A stretch of 19,975 bases of DNA from JAXDLK01 sp034666665. Lineage in GTDB: Bacteria > Desulfobacterota > Binatia > JACPRU01. Below the pieces are notes generated by a model that was not told the DNA's origin, did no database searches, and worked only from the letters and a program-made list of their open reading frames with translations. Positions 7,885 to 14,412 of this stretch are shown piece after piece (position 1 is the stretch's first letter; every line of letters starts with the position of its first letter). The stretch is from positions 1 to 19,975 of the forward strand of contig JAXDLK010000230.1 in NCBI GenBank assembly GCA_034666665.1. Direction: 5' to 3'. A program made the position numbers and the translations under genes.

Positions 7885-8163
7885 GTGGGGCTTGCGCGCG
7901 TGCACCTCCGCGTTCACGGCCGTGTCCAGGGCGTATTCTTCCGCGGCTCCGCCGAGGAAGAGGCCCGCGCGCTCGGGCTCACGGGCTGGGTCCGGAACTC
8001 CGCGGACGGCACGGTCGAGGCCGTCGCGGAGGGCGACGAAAAGGTGCTCGAGCGCTTCGTCGTGTGGTGCCATCAGGGGCCTCCCGGCGCGCTCGTCACG
8101 AACGTCGAGATCTCCCGCGCCGACGCGACCGGAGAGTTCCGCGACTTCAGGATCAGGAGGTAG
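7885..8163 (+). CDS. acyP: acylphosphatase
   Basis: A 92-aa cytosolic enzyme that hydrolyses acyl phosphates such as carbamoyl phosphate and 1,3-bisphosphoglycerate. The signature VHGRVQGVFFRGSAEEEA supplies the phosphate-binding loop and catalytic Arg20, and GWVRNSADGTVE supplies the catalytic Asn38. Length is typical for the family (about 90-100 aa). The GTG at 7885 is one base past the ligA stop, so translation is likely coupled to ligA, and no ATG is available in the region. The 3' end of this gene carries the Shine-Dalgarno (8155-8160) of the broken phosphotriesterase gene, suggesting a former ligA-acyP-phosphotriesterase transcription unit. Confidence 0.93.
   Translation: MGLARVHLRVHGRVQGVFFRGSAEEEARALGLTGWVRNSADGTVEAVAEGDEKVLERFVVWCHQGPPGALVTNVEISRADATGEFRDFRIRR
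8155..8160 (+). promoter_or_regulatory. strong Shine-Dalgarno of the interrupted phosphotriesterase gene
   Basis: AGGAGG lies 6 bases before ATG 8167, overlapping the last codons of the acylphosphatase. It is the best ribosome binding site in the window and is intact, although the gene it serves is broken. The mRNA could still yield a 119-residue chimeric peptide ending at 8526. Confidence 0.7.
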
Positions 8164-8166
8164 ATC

Positions 8167-8340
8167 ATGGCAGACACCGTCCAGACCGTGCTCGGCGCGA
8201 AGAAGGTATCCGAGCTCGGCAAGACGTTGATTCACGAGCACCTGTGCATCGGCTTCCCCGGGTGGGACGGCGACACCGCGTTTCCCTTCGGATCGCTTGC
8301 AGCAGATCAAATCGCACGGCGTGACCAGAAGCTCCGATCA
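8167..8340 (+). pseudogene. 5' remnant of a phosphotriesterase-family hydrolase gene
   Basis: The first ~41 codons (ADTVQTVLGAKKVSELGKT, then LIHEHLCIGFPGWDGDTAF) match the N terminus of phosphotriesterase/PTE-like amidohydrolases, including the HxH metal pair in IHEHL. In the family, ~15-20 residues later comes a helix reading like RLQQIKSHGVTTFVDP. Here LQQIKSHGVT is encoded at 8297-8326, but in the +1 frame and only a few bases after the DTAFPF codons. This points to an internal deletion with a frameshift. Homology stops just before the first copy of the mobile-element repeat at 8340. The remaining ~300 codons are not found on the far side of the element within this window. An intact family member would be a ~320-360 aa metal-dependent hydrolase of lactones or phosphotriesters. 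Certainly non-functional as it stands. Confidence 0.8.
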
Positions 8341-8440
8341 GGGGACGCTGCTGAATTCGCGGAATCGCAGCTACGACGCCGGGCCAATGAGGGGACGCTG
8401 CTGATTTCGGAGAATTCCAGCTACGGCGCGGGGTCGAAAC
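8340..8440 (+). repeat. left repeat pair of the Y1 transposase element (two ~50-bp units)
   Basis: Units begin at 8341 and 8391, in direct orientation, and agree at 38 of 50 positions by my count, with the first 14 identical. Each unit is a GGGGACG head followed by an imperfect hairpin: GCTG pairs with CAGC, and ATTC with GAAT around GCG in the first copy. This head-plus-hairpin layout resembles REP sequences recognised by REP-associated transposases. Confidence 0.8.
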
Positions 8441-8447
8441 GGTCCCG

Positions 8448-9458
8448 CTACTTCGCAGCCGTAAGTCTACCGAGAACCGCCTGCCACCGTCGCGCGGAAC
8501 GGCGGCCCCGTTGCGCCGCCTTGTAGACGGTCGACGGGCTGACTCCGATCTGGTCGGCGAGAGCACGGCCGCTGCGGCCGAGCACCTCCATCCAAAGGTA
8601 CGACAACCCTTCGCGGACGAGGGGAGCGGCAGTTCGACGACGGTCGCCGAGGATTTCGGCGAGCGCCGTAGCCTCTTCACGCACGACGGCTACGAGTTGA
8701 TGGAAACCAACCGCGGCGACCATTGGTGAGATGGCGTGCCGACGCGGCATTTCTTCCATGACTCGTGCGACGAACCCGGCACTCCCGAGGATCCTTTCGT
8801 CCGCACCGTGCGCTTCGCGCCCGCGGCGAAGCTCGCGGACCGGCAACCATCCGCCGTTGCTGCGCATGAGGCCGCCACCATCGAGATCCCGCCGTGAACC
8901 TTGGTCGACAGCGGCACGGACGAAGGCACGATAGCGCCCGATCGCATCGCGGGGGCGCGTTCCGAAGGACTGCAGCACGCCCGTGGTTTCTTGCCACGAG
9001 CGGTGGCCCGGCCGGATCAACGCCGAATGCCCGCAATACGGGTAATCGTCCAGCGCGCCGATCGTCGGCACGATGCCCGCTCGCAGCGGGTTCAGATGGA
9101 TGTATCGGACGAGCTCCAAGAAGTACGCATCTTCGTCGCAGAGCACCGACTTGTAGCGGTTCTGGAAGAGGTGCCCAGCCCGCGCGTGTCTACGATTGAA
9201 GTAGCCAGCGTAGAACGTCAGCAAAGAGCGCATCGAACGGCTGAGAGGTCGAGCGCCGGTCCGGACGAGGAGGTGGATGTGGTTGGGCATGAACGCCCAC
9301 GCAAAAACGGCCCAGGCGCCAGTCGCCGTCAGCGATGCCAGCTTTCGCAGCAGCACGTCGCGATCGGCGTCGTCGCGGAAGATCGGTGCGCGCTCGATGC
9401 CGCGCGCCATTACGTGCTGTAAGGCGCCGGGCGCGTCCAGTCGTGGTCCTCTCGGCAT
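8448..9458 (-). CDS. REP-associated tyrosine (Y1/HUH) transposase
   Basis: A single-strand DNA transposase of the IS200/TnpA_REP type, cutting and joining hairpin-bearing DNA through a 5'-phosphotyrosine link. From ATG 9458 it is 336 aa; the frame stays open to 9494, but family members start near MPRGPR, so the inner ATG is preferred. The metal-binding HUH motif is H60-I-H62 in MPNHIHLLV. The conserved GHLFQNRYKS (95-104) follows, and the expected nucleophile is Tyr119 in LVRYIHLNPLRAG, aligned by eye with Tyr115 of E. coli RAYT (VDYIYINP). The C-terminal third is longer than in E. coli RAYT (165 aa) and ends in a helix-turn-helix-like ADQIGVSPSTVYKAAQRGRR, as in the larger RAYT groups. There is no frameshift, so it may be active. 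The gene sits 7 bases inside the left repeat pair and reads towards it. Confidence 0.93.
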   Translation of the reverse strand: MPRGPRLDAPGALQHVMARGIERAPIFRDDADRDVLLRKLASLTATGAWAVFAWAFMPNHIHLLVRTGARPLSRSMRSLLTFYAGYFNRRHARAGHLFQNRYKSVLCDEDAYFLELVRYIHLNPLRAGIVPTIGALDDYPYCGHSALIRPGHRSWQETTGVLQSFGTRPRDAIGRYRAFVRAAVDQGSRRDLDGGGLMRSNGGWLPVRELRRGREAHGADERILGSAGFVARVMEEMPRRHAISPMVAAVGFHQLVAVVREEATALAEILGDRRRTAAPLVREGLSYLWMEVLGRSGRALADQIGVSPSTVYKAAQRGRRSARRWQAVLGRLTAAK

Positions 9459-9560
9459 ACGCCTGCTTTCGGCGACGCCGAGAGGGTGGAGCAACGTGTA
9501 ATACGATCGAACGGCGCATGGATCAAGATCCGATCAGGCGCACCCCCGACGATTGCTCGA

Positions 9561-9661
9561 CTCGGCTCGAGCACGACGACGAGGCGTTCCGCGAATTCAG
9601 CAGCGTCCCCTCTCCCGCCGCCATCGCTGCTTCGGATTCCGTTAATTCAGCAGCGTCCCCT
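9561..9661 (-). repeat. right repeat pair of the Y1 transposase element (two ~50-bp units)
   Basis: Read on the minus strand, units begin at 9660 and 9610, again exactly 50 bases apart. The inner right unit is identical to the outer left unit over 25 bases (9587-9611 versus 8340-8364). The outer right unit can form a stem from GCTGCT and AGCAGC. Beyond the 18-bp core and the following short palindrome, left and right units diverge. Confidence 0.8.
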
Positions 9662-9693
9662 TTGAGGCGCGACCGCTGCCGCCTCCTCTCCTG

Positions 9694-9708
9694 CCGCCTG
9701 CTAGGCGG
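9694..9708 (-). terminator. possible terminator stem downstream of the PAP2 gene
   Basis: CCGCCT, GCT, AGGCGG is a perfect 6-bp stem with a 3-base loop, starting 2 bases beyond the PAP2 stop codon (9711-9713). No T-run follows on the minus strand. The short stretch 9662-9710 between the mobile element and the PAP2 gene holds nothing else I can identify. Confidence 0.3.
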
Positions 9709-9710
9709 AG

Positions 9711-10910
9711 CTACCTGGCTGCGAAGCGCATCGACCGCGAGTCGATCCGCGGCAGGACGCGCAGCGTACGGAAGGCGATCAGGCCGGGATCGGGGGTTCC
9801 GCGACATCCCGGGGTGCTCGTCAGCACCTCGAAACCGACGGAGTCCTTGCCGGTCCGCCATGCGTCGGCAGGCAGCTGGAAGCGGTACGCTCGCCAGCCG
9901 CGGCGGAGCTTCACCGACGGCACCCTCCAGCCGTTGACGGAGAACGCGAGTCGACTATCGAGGTTCCGGTTCTCGACCCCGCACGTCGCCGGTCGCATGA
10001 CGATCTCGATCTCCGTCGGCTGCCCGTCTCCGCTGTCGAGACTGACCGTCGCACGCGGCGACGCGAGCCAGGCGACCGGGCCGATCGGCTCGACCCCTCC
10101 GTAGACCCACGGGCTCGGCAGGCGACGCGCCTCCGCCGCGCGCCCGAGATCCAGGGAGGCCAGCGCGGGACGGTCGTCGCTGGCACTCGGCAGGTGAAAG
10201 CGCAGCGACGCATCGTAGTAGACGGCCGCGAAGAACGCGGTGAGCGACAGCAGGACGGGGACGCTCACGCGCCGCGGCACCAGCATCATCGCGGGAGTGC
10301 CCAATACCCAGACGATGGCGAGCAACAGGCTCGCGATGACATCGGTGATCCAGTGCGCGCCGAGCAGAAGCCGCGCCACAGCCTGCAGGGCGACAGCGCC
10401 GACCGCGACCACGGCCGCCGCGACCTTCACGCCCCGCGGCCAGCGGCAACGCCGCACGAGCCGCAGGAGGGCGAGCGCCGCAACGGCGGTCACGACCACG
10501 TGGCCGCTCGGAAAGCTGTTCGCCGCGACCATTCCCGGAGCGGCGTCCGGACGGAAGCGCTCGATCGCCGTCTTCAGGACCTCCGATACGATCGCTCCCC
10601 CTGCCACCGCCAATGCCCCCGCGATCACCTGCGATCGCCGAGCGAGGCGCCCGGTGAGGAGAACCAGCGCGAGGAGGCCGATCAGCAACGCTTCGACGAC
10701 GGTGCCGAGCGATCGAGCGACGATCCTCATGGGCTCGCTCCAGTGGAGCTGGATCCACTGGTTCACCCACACGTCGACTCCGAGGAGGGCGGGCAGGGCC
10801 GCCGTCCAGAGAACCAGCGCGAGCGCCGCGGCAGCGGCGGCGTACTCGAGCCGCAGCCGAGAGCTTCCCAGCAGAGGGGCGTCCGTCGACATCATCTTCG
10901 ACCCGGCCAT
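9711..10910 (-). CDS. membrane PAP2-family phosphatase with a C-terminal extracytoplasmic beta-domain
   Basis: PAP2 enzymes dephosphorylate lipid phosphates or pyrophosphates, such as undecaprenyl pyrophosphate, phosphatidate or lipid A phosphates, at the outer face of the inner membrane. The ATG at 10910 gives 399 aa; GTG 10958 and the ATGs at 10895/10892 are alternatives. Hydrophobic segments occur at about 22-44, 70-86, 96-112, 136-152, 162-180, 188-210 and 217-232. All three catalytic motifs are present: KTAIERFRP (113-121), PSGH (134-137) and R180-x5-H186-x3-D190. After the last membrane segment, ~165 residues form an Arg/Asp-rich, beta-looking domain (WRAYRFQLPADAW, then a D-S-V-G-F strand) reminiscent of jelly-roll binding domains. 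That addition is unusual for PAP2 proteins. The gene is divergent from a two-component system, which may control it in response to envelope stress; that part is inference. Confidence 0.88.
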   Translation of the reverse strand: MAGSKMMSTDAPLLGSSRLRLEYAAAAAALALVLWTAALPALLGVDVWVNQWIQLHWSEPMRIVARSLGTVVEALLIGLLALVLLTGRLARRSQVIAGALAVAGGAIVSEVLKTAIERFRPDAAPGMVAANSFPSGHVVVTAVAALALLRLVRRCRWPRGVKVAAAVVAVGAVALQAVARLLLGAHWITDVIASLLLAIVWVLGTPAMMLVPRRVSVPVLLSLTAFFAAVYYDASLRFHLPSASDDRPALASLDLGRAAEARRLPSPWVYGGVEPIGPVAWLASPRATVSLDSGDGQPTEIEIVMRPATCGVENRNLDSRLAFSVNGWRVPSVKLRRGWRAYRFQLPADAWRTGKDSVGFEVLTSTPGCRGTPDPGLIAFRTLRVLPRIDSRSMRFAAR

Positions 10911-10932
10911 GCGTATCCCGTTGCCACCACCC

Positions 10933-10951
10933 TCGTGAAGGGATCGTGAAG
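10933..10951. promoter_or_regulatory. 11-bp-period direct repeat, candidate OmpR-type regulator site
   Basis: TCGTGAAG occurs at 10933-10940 and 10944-10951, an exact 8-of-8 repeat with an 11-bp period. That is the spacing at which OmpR/PhoB-family dimers bind tandem half-sites. It lies in the 72-bp gap between the divergent PAP2 and response-regulator genes, 23 bases from the PAP2 start and 31 from the regulator start. It could serve autoregulation, PAP2 control or both. Confidence 0.5.
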
Positions 10952-10982
10952 CGCACACTCGCCGGCGAGCTCCCGCCTCGCT

Positions 10983-11663
10983 ATGACGGTCGAGATGAAG
11001 CTCCTGATCGTGGAGGACGACGATGCGCTGGTTCGGTCGCTGCGCGACGGCCTCGCCTCCCAGGGCTTCGCAGCCGACGCGGCGACGAACGCCGAGGACG
11101 CCGCACGACGCCTGAAGATCGACGCCTTCGACCTCGTCGTCCTCGACCTCGGACTACCCGGTGCGAACGGCATCGAGCTCCTCCGGTGGCTGCGGGCGCG
11201 CGATCGCGCGCTGCCGGTATTGGTGCTCACGGCACGCACGCGCGTCGAGGATCGAGTCGGCGGGCTCGAAGCGGGGGCAGACGATTACCTGACGAAGCCT
11301 TTCGCCTTCGCAGAGCTGGTGGCGCGGATCCGAGCGCTCCTCCGGCGCGGCGTGACGTCGGCGCCGACGGTTCTTCGCCTCGGTGATCTCGAGGTCGATC
11401 CGGCGAGGCTCGAGGTTCGCCGCGGGGGGAAGCCGGTGCCGCTCACCGTCAAGGAATTCGCGATCCTCGAGTACCTCCTCCAACATGCGGGAACGCTGGT
11501 CAGCCGCACGATGCTCCTCGAGCATTGCTGGGATTCGAGCTACGACGGCCTGTCGAACCTGGTGGACGTGCACGTCAGCCGCCTCCGTCGGAAGCTCGAC
11601 CTCGCGATCGGCCCGCCCTCGCTGCGCACCGTGCGCGGCGCCGGCTTCGTCCTCGAAGGCTGA
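10983..11663 (+). CDS. OmpR/PhoB-family response regulator
   Basis: A 226-aa DNA-binding transcription factor activated by phosphorylation from the adjacent kinase. The receiver domain (5-120) has the acidic pocket E11-D12-D13, phosphoacceptor Asp55 in VVLDLGLPG, switch Thr83 and Lys105 in DYLTKPF. The C-terminal winged helix (about 130-226) shows the family sequence VKEFAILEYLLQHAG, then VDVHVSRLRRKLD and RTVRGAGFVL. ATG 10983 is reported; ATG 10995 (MKLLIVEDD) is an equally good family-style start, and neither has a strong Shine-Dalgarno. The stop codon overlaps the kinase start (TGATG), so translation is coupled. The subfamily resembles QseB/PmrA-type regulators, but the signal is unknown. 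Confidence 0.95.
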   Translation: MTVEMKLLIVEDDDALVRSLRDGLASQGFAADAATNAEDAARRLKIDAFDLVVLDLGLPGANGIELLRWLRARDRALPVLVLTARTRVEDRVGGLEAGADDYLTKPFAFAELVARIRALLRRGVTSAPTVLRLGDLEVDPARLEVRRGGKPVPLTVKEFAILEYLLQHAGTLVSRTMLLEHCWDSSYDGLSNLVDVHVSRLRRKLDLAIGPPSLRTVRGAGFVLEG

Positions 11664-13015
11664 TGTTTCGCAGCCTTCGCACACGGCTCACGTCGACGTT
11701 CATGATCGCGGCGACGCTGCTGGTCGGCGCCGGAACCGTGGCGCTCGAGCGGCTGATCACGCGCGCAACGTGGGGGCCGCTCGACGCCGAGCTTCTGGAG
11801 GAGGCGGAGACCGTCGCCGACGCGATCCGCAACGATGACTCGCCGGCGATGACGGTCCTCGAAAGGATCGCTGGCGAGCGTGACGCCGGAGGTCGCAAGT
11901 TCGCCGTGGTCTTCGCTCCGGACGGGAGCGTTCTCGCACGTGCCGGGGCCATGCCGCCGCACACCGCTCCTGCTTCCGCGGCGGACCCGCCGTACGTGTT
12001 CGGCGTCGGCGACGACGTCGACCGCTATCGCATCGCTTCGAATCCCGTCGCCGGCGGCAAGAGAGTCGAGGTGGGACTCGCGGTCCACGCTCGTGCCGCG
12101 GCCCTCCAGCGCGTCCGGCTGGCGCTCGCGACCGGGGCCGCGGCGGCACTCGCGCTCCTCGGCATGCTTTGCTGGGGAATCACCTCGCGGGCGACCCGCG
12201 AGATGGAACGCCTCGCGCAAGAGCTCGAGAACGTCGAGGCCGGATCGCTCGGCCGCCGGTTGATCGAGCGCCGTACGAGCGAGGTCGACCGCGTCGTGAA
12301 GGTGTTGAACCGTGTCCTCGAGCGCCTGGATCGTGCCGTCGGCCACCTCCAGCGATTCACCGCGGATGCGTCACACGAGCTGCGCACGCCGATCGCCGCG
12401 CTCCAGGCGCGGCTCGAGGTCACCCTCGCACGCGAGCCGTCCCTCGACGTCTACCGTGACGCCGTCTGTGACGCGCTCGAGCAGACGGATCGGCTCCGCC
12501 GCCTCGCCGAGAGCCTGCTCACACTGAGCCGTCTCGACGCCGGGCCGAGCGCCGTCCTCCTCGAGGACGTCGACCTCGGCACGATCGCCCGGGAGGTCGA
12601 GGAGTCGCTCGAGCCGCTCGCCGAGGACCAAGGCAGGCGCTTCGAAGCGGAGATCGCCGCCGGGCTTCACGTCCGCGGCGAGCCGGCGCTGCTGAAGCGC
12701 TTGCTCGTGAACCTGCTCGACAACGCGTTCCGGCATACCCCCGCCACCGCCGACGTATCGCTGAGGGTTCGGCGCGAGGACGACACCGCCGTCGTCGAGG
12801 TGCGGGATGCCGGAGGAGGCGTGGATCCGGAGACGCTGCCGGAGCTCTTCGAGCGGTTCCGGCGCGGCGCCACTCGCACGGCGGGCAGCGGACTCGGCCT
12901 CGCCCTCTGCCGCGAGATCGTCGCGTGTCACGACGGTGGAATCGCCATCGAGAGCACCGCCGCAGCCGGCACTCGTGTCACGGTACGGCTACCCGCGGCC
13001 GCCGCCGGACCTTGA
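11663..13015 (+). CDS. sensor histidine kinase, partner of the OmpR-type regulator
   Basis: A 450-aa inner-membrane kinase beginning at ATG 11663, overlapping the regulator's stop codon. Transmembrane helices lie at about 9-28 and 152-172, enclosing a ~120-residue periplasmic sensor domain without a motif I recognise. A HAMP-like linker (about 172-226) leads to the H-box FTADASHELRTPIAAL, with the phosphorylated His238. The ATPase part has an N-box with N350 and N354 (LLVNLLDNAFRHTP), G1 VRDAGGGVDPE (380-390), F-box LFERFRRG and G2 GSGLGLAL (408-415). All catalytic boxes are intact. The TGA (13013-13015) overlaps the TTG start of hslR. Confidence 0.95.
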   Translation: MFRSLRTRLTSTFMIAATLLVGAGTVALERLITRATWGPLDAELLEEAETVADAIRNDDSPAMTVLERIAGERDAGGRKFAVVFAPDGSVLARAGAMPPHTAPASAADPPYVFGVGDDVDRYRIASNPVAGGKRVEVGLAVHARAAALQRVRLALATGAAAALALLGMLCWGITSRATREMERLAQELENVEAGSLGRRLIERRTSEVDRVVKVLNRVLERLDRAVGHLQRFTADASHELRTPIAALQARLEVTLAREPSLDVYRDAVCDALEQTDRLRRLAESLLTLSRLDAGPSAVLLEDVDLGTIAREVEESLEPLAEDQGRRFEAEIAAGLHVRGEPALLKRLLVNLLDNAFRHTPATADVSLRVRREDDTAVVEVRDAGGGVDPETLPELFERFRRGATRTAGSGLGLALCREIVACHDGGIAIESTAAAGTRVTVRLPAAAAGP

Positions 13016-13398
13016 GCTCCGGCGACGGCGTCCGCCTCGACCGCTGGCTCTGGGCGGCGCGCTTCTACAAGACGCGTTCTCTCGCCGCGGAAGCAGTGAG
13101 CGGCGGTCACGTGCACGTGAACGGCGGCCGGGGGAAGCCGGCGCGCACGCTACGACCGGGGGACCTCGTCACCGTCCGCCGCGGGCCTCACGAGATCGAG
13201 GTGCGCGTCGGCGCGCTGGCCGAGAAGCGCGGTCCGGCTTCCGCGGCGGCGCTCCTCTACGTGGAGTCGGAGGCGAGCCGACGCCGCCGCGAGGAGCTCG
13301 CGGAGCGGCTCCGCGCAGACGCCGCGGCGCGGCCGTTCTCGTCCGGCCGTCCCTCGAAGCGCGATCGCCGCGACCTCCGGCGACTTCGCCAGCCGTAG
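13012..13398 (+). CDS. hslR: S4-domain heat-shock protein Hsp15 (ribosome-associated)
   Basis: Hsp15 binds 50S subunits carrying stalled peptidyl-tRNA and helps recycle them. The S4 RNA-binding fold (RLDRWLWAARFYKTRSLAAE, then VHVNGGRGKPARTLRPGD) is at residues 8-55, and the tail is basic and Arg-rich, as in E. coli Hsp15 (133 aa). TTG 13012 gives 128 aa and overlaps the kinase stop as TTGA. The frame is open to an ATG at 12925, but that would overlap the kinase by 90 bases and add a non-homologous N terminus. Placement directly behind a two-component kinase is unusual for hslR and implies co-transcription with the envelope-sensing pair. Confidence 0.85.
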   Translation: MSSGDGVRLDRWLWAARFYKTRSLAAEAVSGGHVHVNGGRGKPARTLRPGDLVTVRRGPHEIEVRVGALAEKRGPASAAALLYVESEASRRRREELAERLRADAAARPFSSGRPSKRDRRDLRRLRQP

Positions 13399-13495
13399 TG
13401 GTCCGTCTCGCAACGGGCTTTACACGGATCGTGGATGATCGCCGTCGCTGCCAAGGCGCGTCGACGACGAATGTCGGGCCATGTTCGGAGGAGAC

Positions 13496-13532
13496 GGTTC
13501 CGCGCCGAGCCGGCGAGGCGCATCCTGGAACC
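13496..13532. terminator. hairpin between convergent hslR and rsmI
   Basis: GGTTCC-GCGCC (13496-13506) pairs with GGCGC (13517-13521) and GGAACC (13527-13532), with a 5-base bulge on the 3' side. It sits mid-way in the 194-base gap between the two convergent genes, where a bidirectional terminator would be expected. There are no T-runs on either side. The rest of 13399-13592 has no coding frame with family resemblance. Confidence 0.3.
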
Positions 13533-13592
13533 GGGCAGCGGCGGCGAGGGCCACGAGATGTGTGAAGTCCTCTGTGAGACGGGCCACTGAGC

Positions 13593-14288
13593 TCACTCTT
13601 CCTCCGAGGCGCCGGCGATCGCCATGGTGTACTCGCCGCGGGGACCCTTCGACTCGATCGCGCGGCGAACCTCGGATACGCGGCCGCGCAGCACCTCCTC
13701 GAACGCCTTCGTGAGCTCGCGCCCGACGGCGATCTCGCGATCGCCGAGCACCTCCTCGATCTCTGCGAGCGTGCGCGCGACGTGGTGCGGCGACTCGTAG
13801 AGGAGAATCGTGCGGCTCTCCGTGCGGAGCGTTTCCAGCCGCCGCCGCCGTTTTCCGGGCTTCGCCGGAAGGAAGCCTTCGAAGACGAAGCGATCGACCG
13901 CCAGGCCGGCGACGGAGAGGAGCGTGATCGCGGCGCTCGCGCCCGGCACCGGCACGACGCGCACTCCCGCGTCGATCGCGGCGCGCACCAGCCGGTACCC
14001 GGGGTCCGAGACGAGCGGCGTCCCGGCGTCGGTGACCAGCGCGAGCGATTCGCCGGCGAGGATGCGGCTCACGAGCTCGGGTGCCCGGCGGACCTCGGTG
14101 GCGTCGTGGTAGCTGACGACCCGCGTCTCGATCCCGAACCGCCGTAGCAACGTCGCGGTCCGGCGCGTGTCCTCGGCGGCGATCCCGTCCACCTCCCGCA
14201 GAACGCGGAGCGCTCGCGCGGAGACGTCCTCGAGGTTGCCGATCGGCGTCGCCACGACGTAGAGGACGCCTCCTTCACCCGTCGCCAT
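13593..14288 (-). CDS. rsmI: 16S rRNA (cytidine-1402-2'-O)-methyltransferase RsmI
   Basis: RsmI uses S-adenosylmethionine to 2'-O-methylate C1402 of 16S rRNA in the ribosomal P-site region. The tetrapyrrole-methylase fold is clear: ATPIGNLED (13-21), AEDTR (38-42), VTDAGTPLVSDPG (85-97), PGASAA (115-120) and YESPHH (164-169). At 231 aa it is about 55 residues shorter than E. coli RsmI (286 aa). It ends soon after the AFEEVLRG and GEYTMAIAG strands, so the usual C-terminal helical extension is absent; the catalytic domain is complete. ATG 14288 starts directly at the family's N terminus. It is convergent with hslR and divergent from the Het-C-like gene. Confidence 0.95.
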   Translation of the reverse strand: MATGEGGVLYVVATPIGNLEDVSARALRVLREVDGIAAEDTRRTATLLRRFGIETRVVSYHDATEVRRAPELVSRILAGESLALVTDAGTPLVSDPGYRLVRAAIDAGVRVVPVPGASAAITLLSVAGLAVDRFVFEGFLPAKPGKRRRRLETLRTESRTILLYESPHHVARTLAEIEEVLGDREIAVGRELTKAFEEVLRGRVSEVRRAIESKGPRGEYTMAIAGASEEE

Positions 14289-14368
14289 GCCCGAGAGACT
14301 AGAGCGCCGCGCGCGCCCCCGCCACCGGGCGGCGAGTGACGCCGCCGCGGATGCCAGGCCGCCGCGAG

Positions 14369-14397
14369 TTGTCAGGCGCGCGGGTGCAGCGTATAAG
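14369..14397 (+). promoter_or_regulatory. sigma70-type promoter of the Het-C/VWA7-like gene
   Basis: TTGTCA (14369-14374), a 17-nt spacer and TATAAG (14392-14397) form one of the best -35/-10 pairs in the window. The inferred transcript start is ~60 bases before ATG 14465, consistent with the Shine-Dalgarno GGAGG at 14455-14459. Confidence 0.6.
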
Positions 14398-14412
14398 CGC
14401 CGTCCGCCAGCG

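Larger units (their letters stand above)
8340..9661 (-). mobile_element. REP-associated Y1 transposase element with paired, mutually inverted terminal repeats
   Basis: The unit starts and ends with the same 18-bp sequence in opposite orientation: AGGGGACGCTGCTGAATT at 8340-8357 and its complement at 9644-9661. Each end carries a second copy exactly 50 bases further in (8390-8407, with one A-to-T change; and 9594-9611). Between them lies one intact Y1/HUH transposase gene on the minus strand plus ~135 bases of non-coding DNA. No target-site duplication is evident (left flank CTCCGATC, right flank TTGAGGCG), as expected for Y1 transposases, which do not generate staggered cuts. The element lies in, or has replaced, most of a phosphotriesterase-family gene. 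Boundaries are set by the outer repeats and could be a few bases off. Confidence 0.75.

Noticed and set aside
8333..9538. TCCGATCAGG at 8333-8342 and again at 9529-9538 as a target-site duplication
   Set aside because: The second copy lies inside the right end of the element, not at its outer border, and a 10-base match is weak; Y1 transposases are not expected to create duplications.
8340..9661. CRISPR-like reading of the 50-bp-spaced repeats
   Set aside because: There are only two units per side, the units themselves are homologous along most of the left pair rather than repeat plus unique spacer, the sides are inverted, and no cas gene is present. A transposase between them explains the structure.
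13399..13592. RNase P RNA or other structured RNA next to rsmI
   Set aside because: The gap is only 194 bases, shorter than a bacterial RNase P RNA, and I could not find its conserved GAGGAAAGTC-type or terminal elements on either strand.
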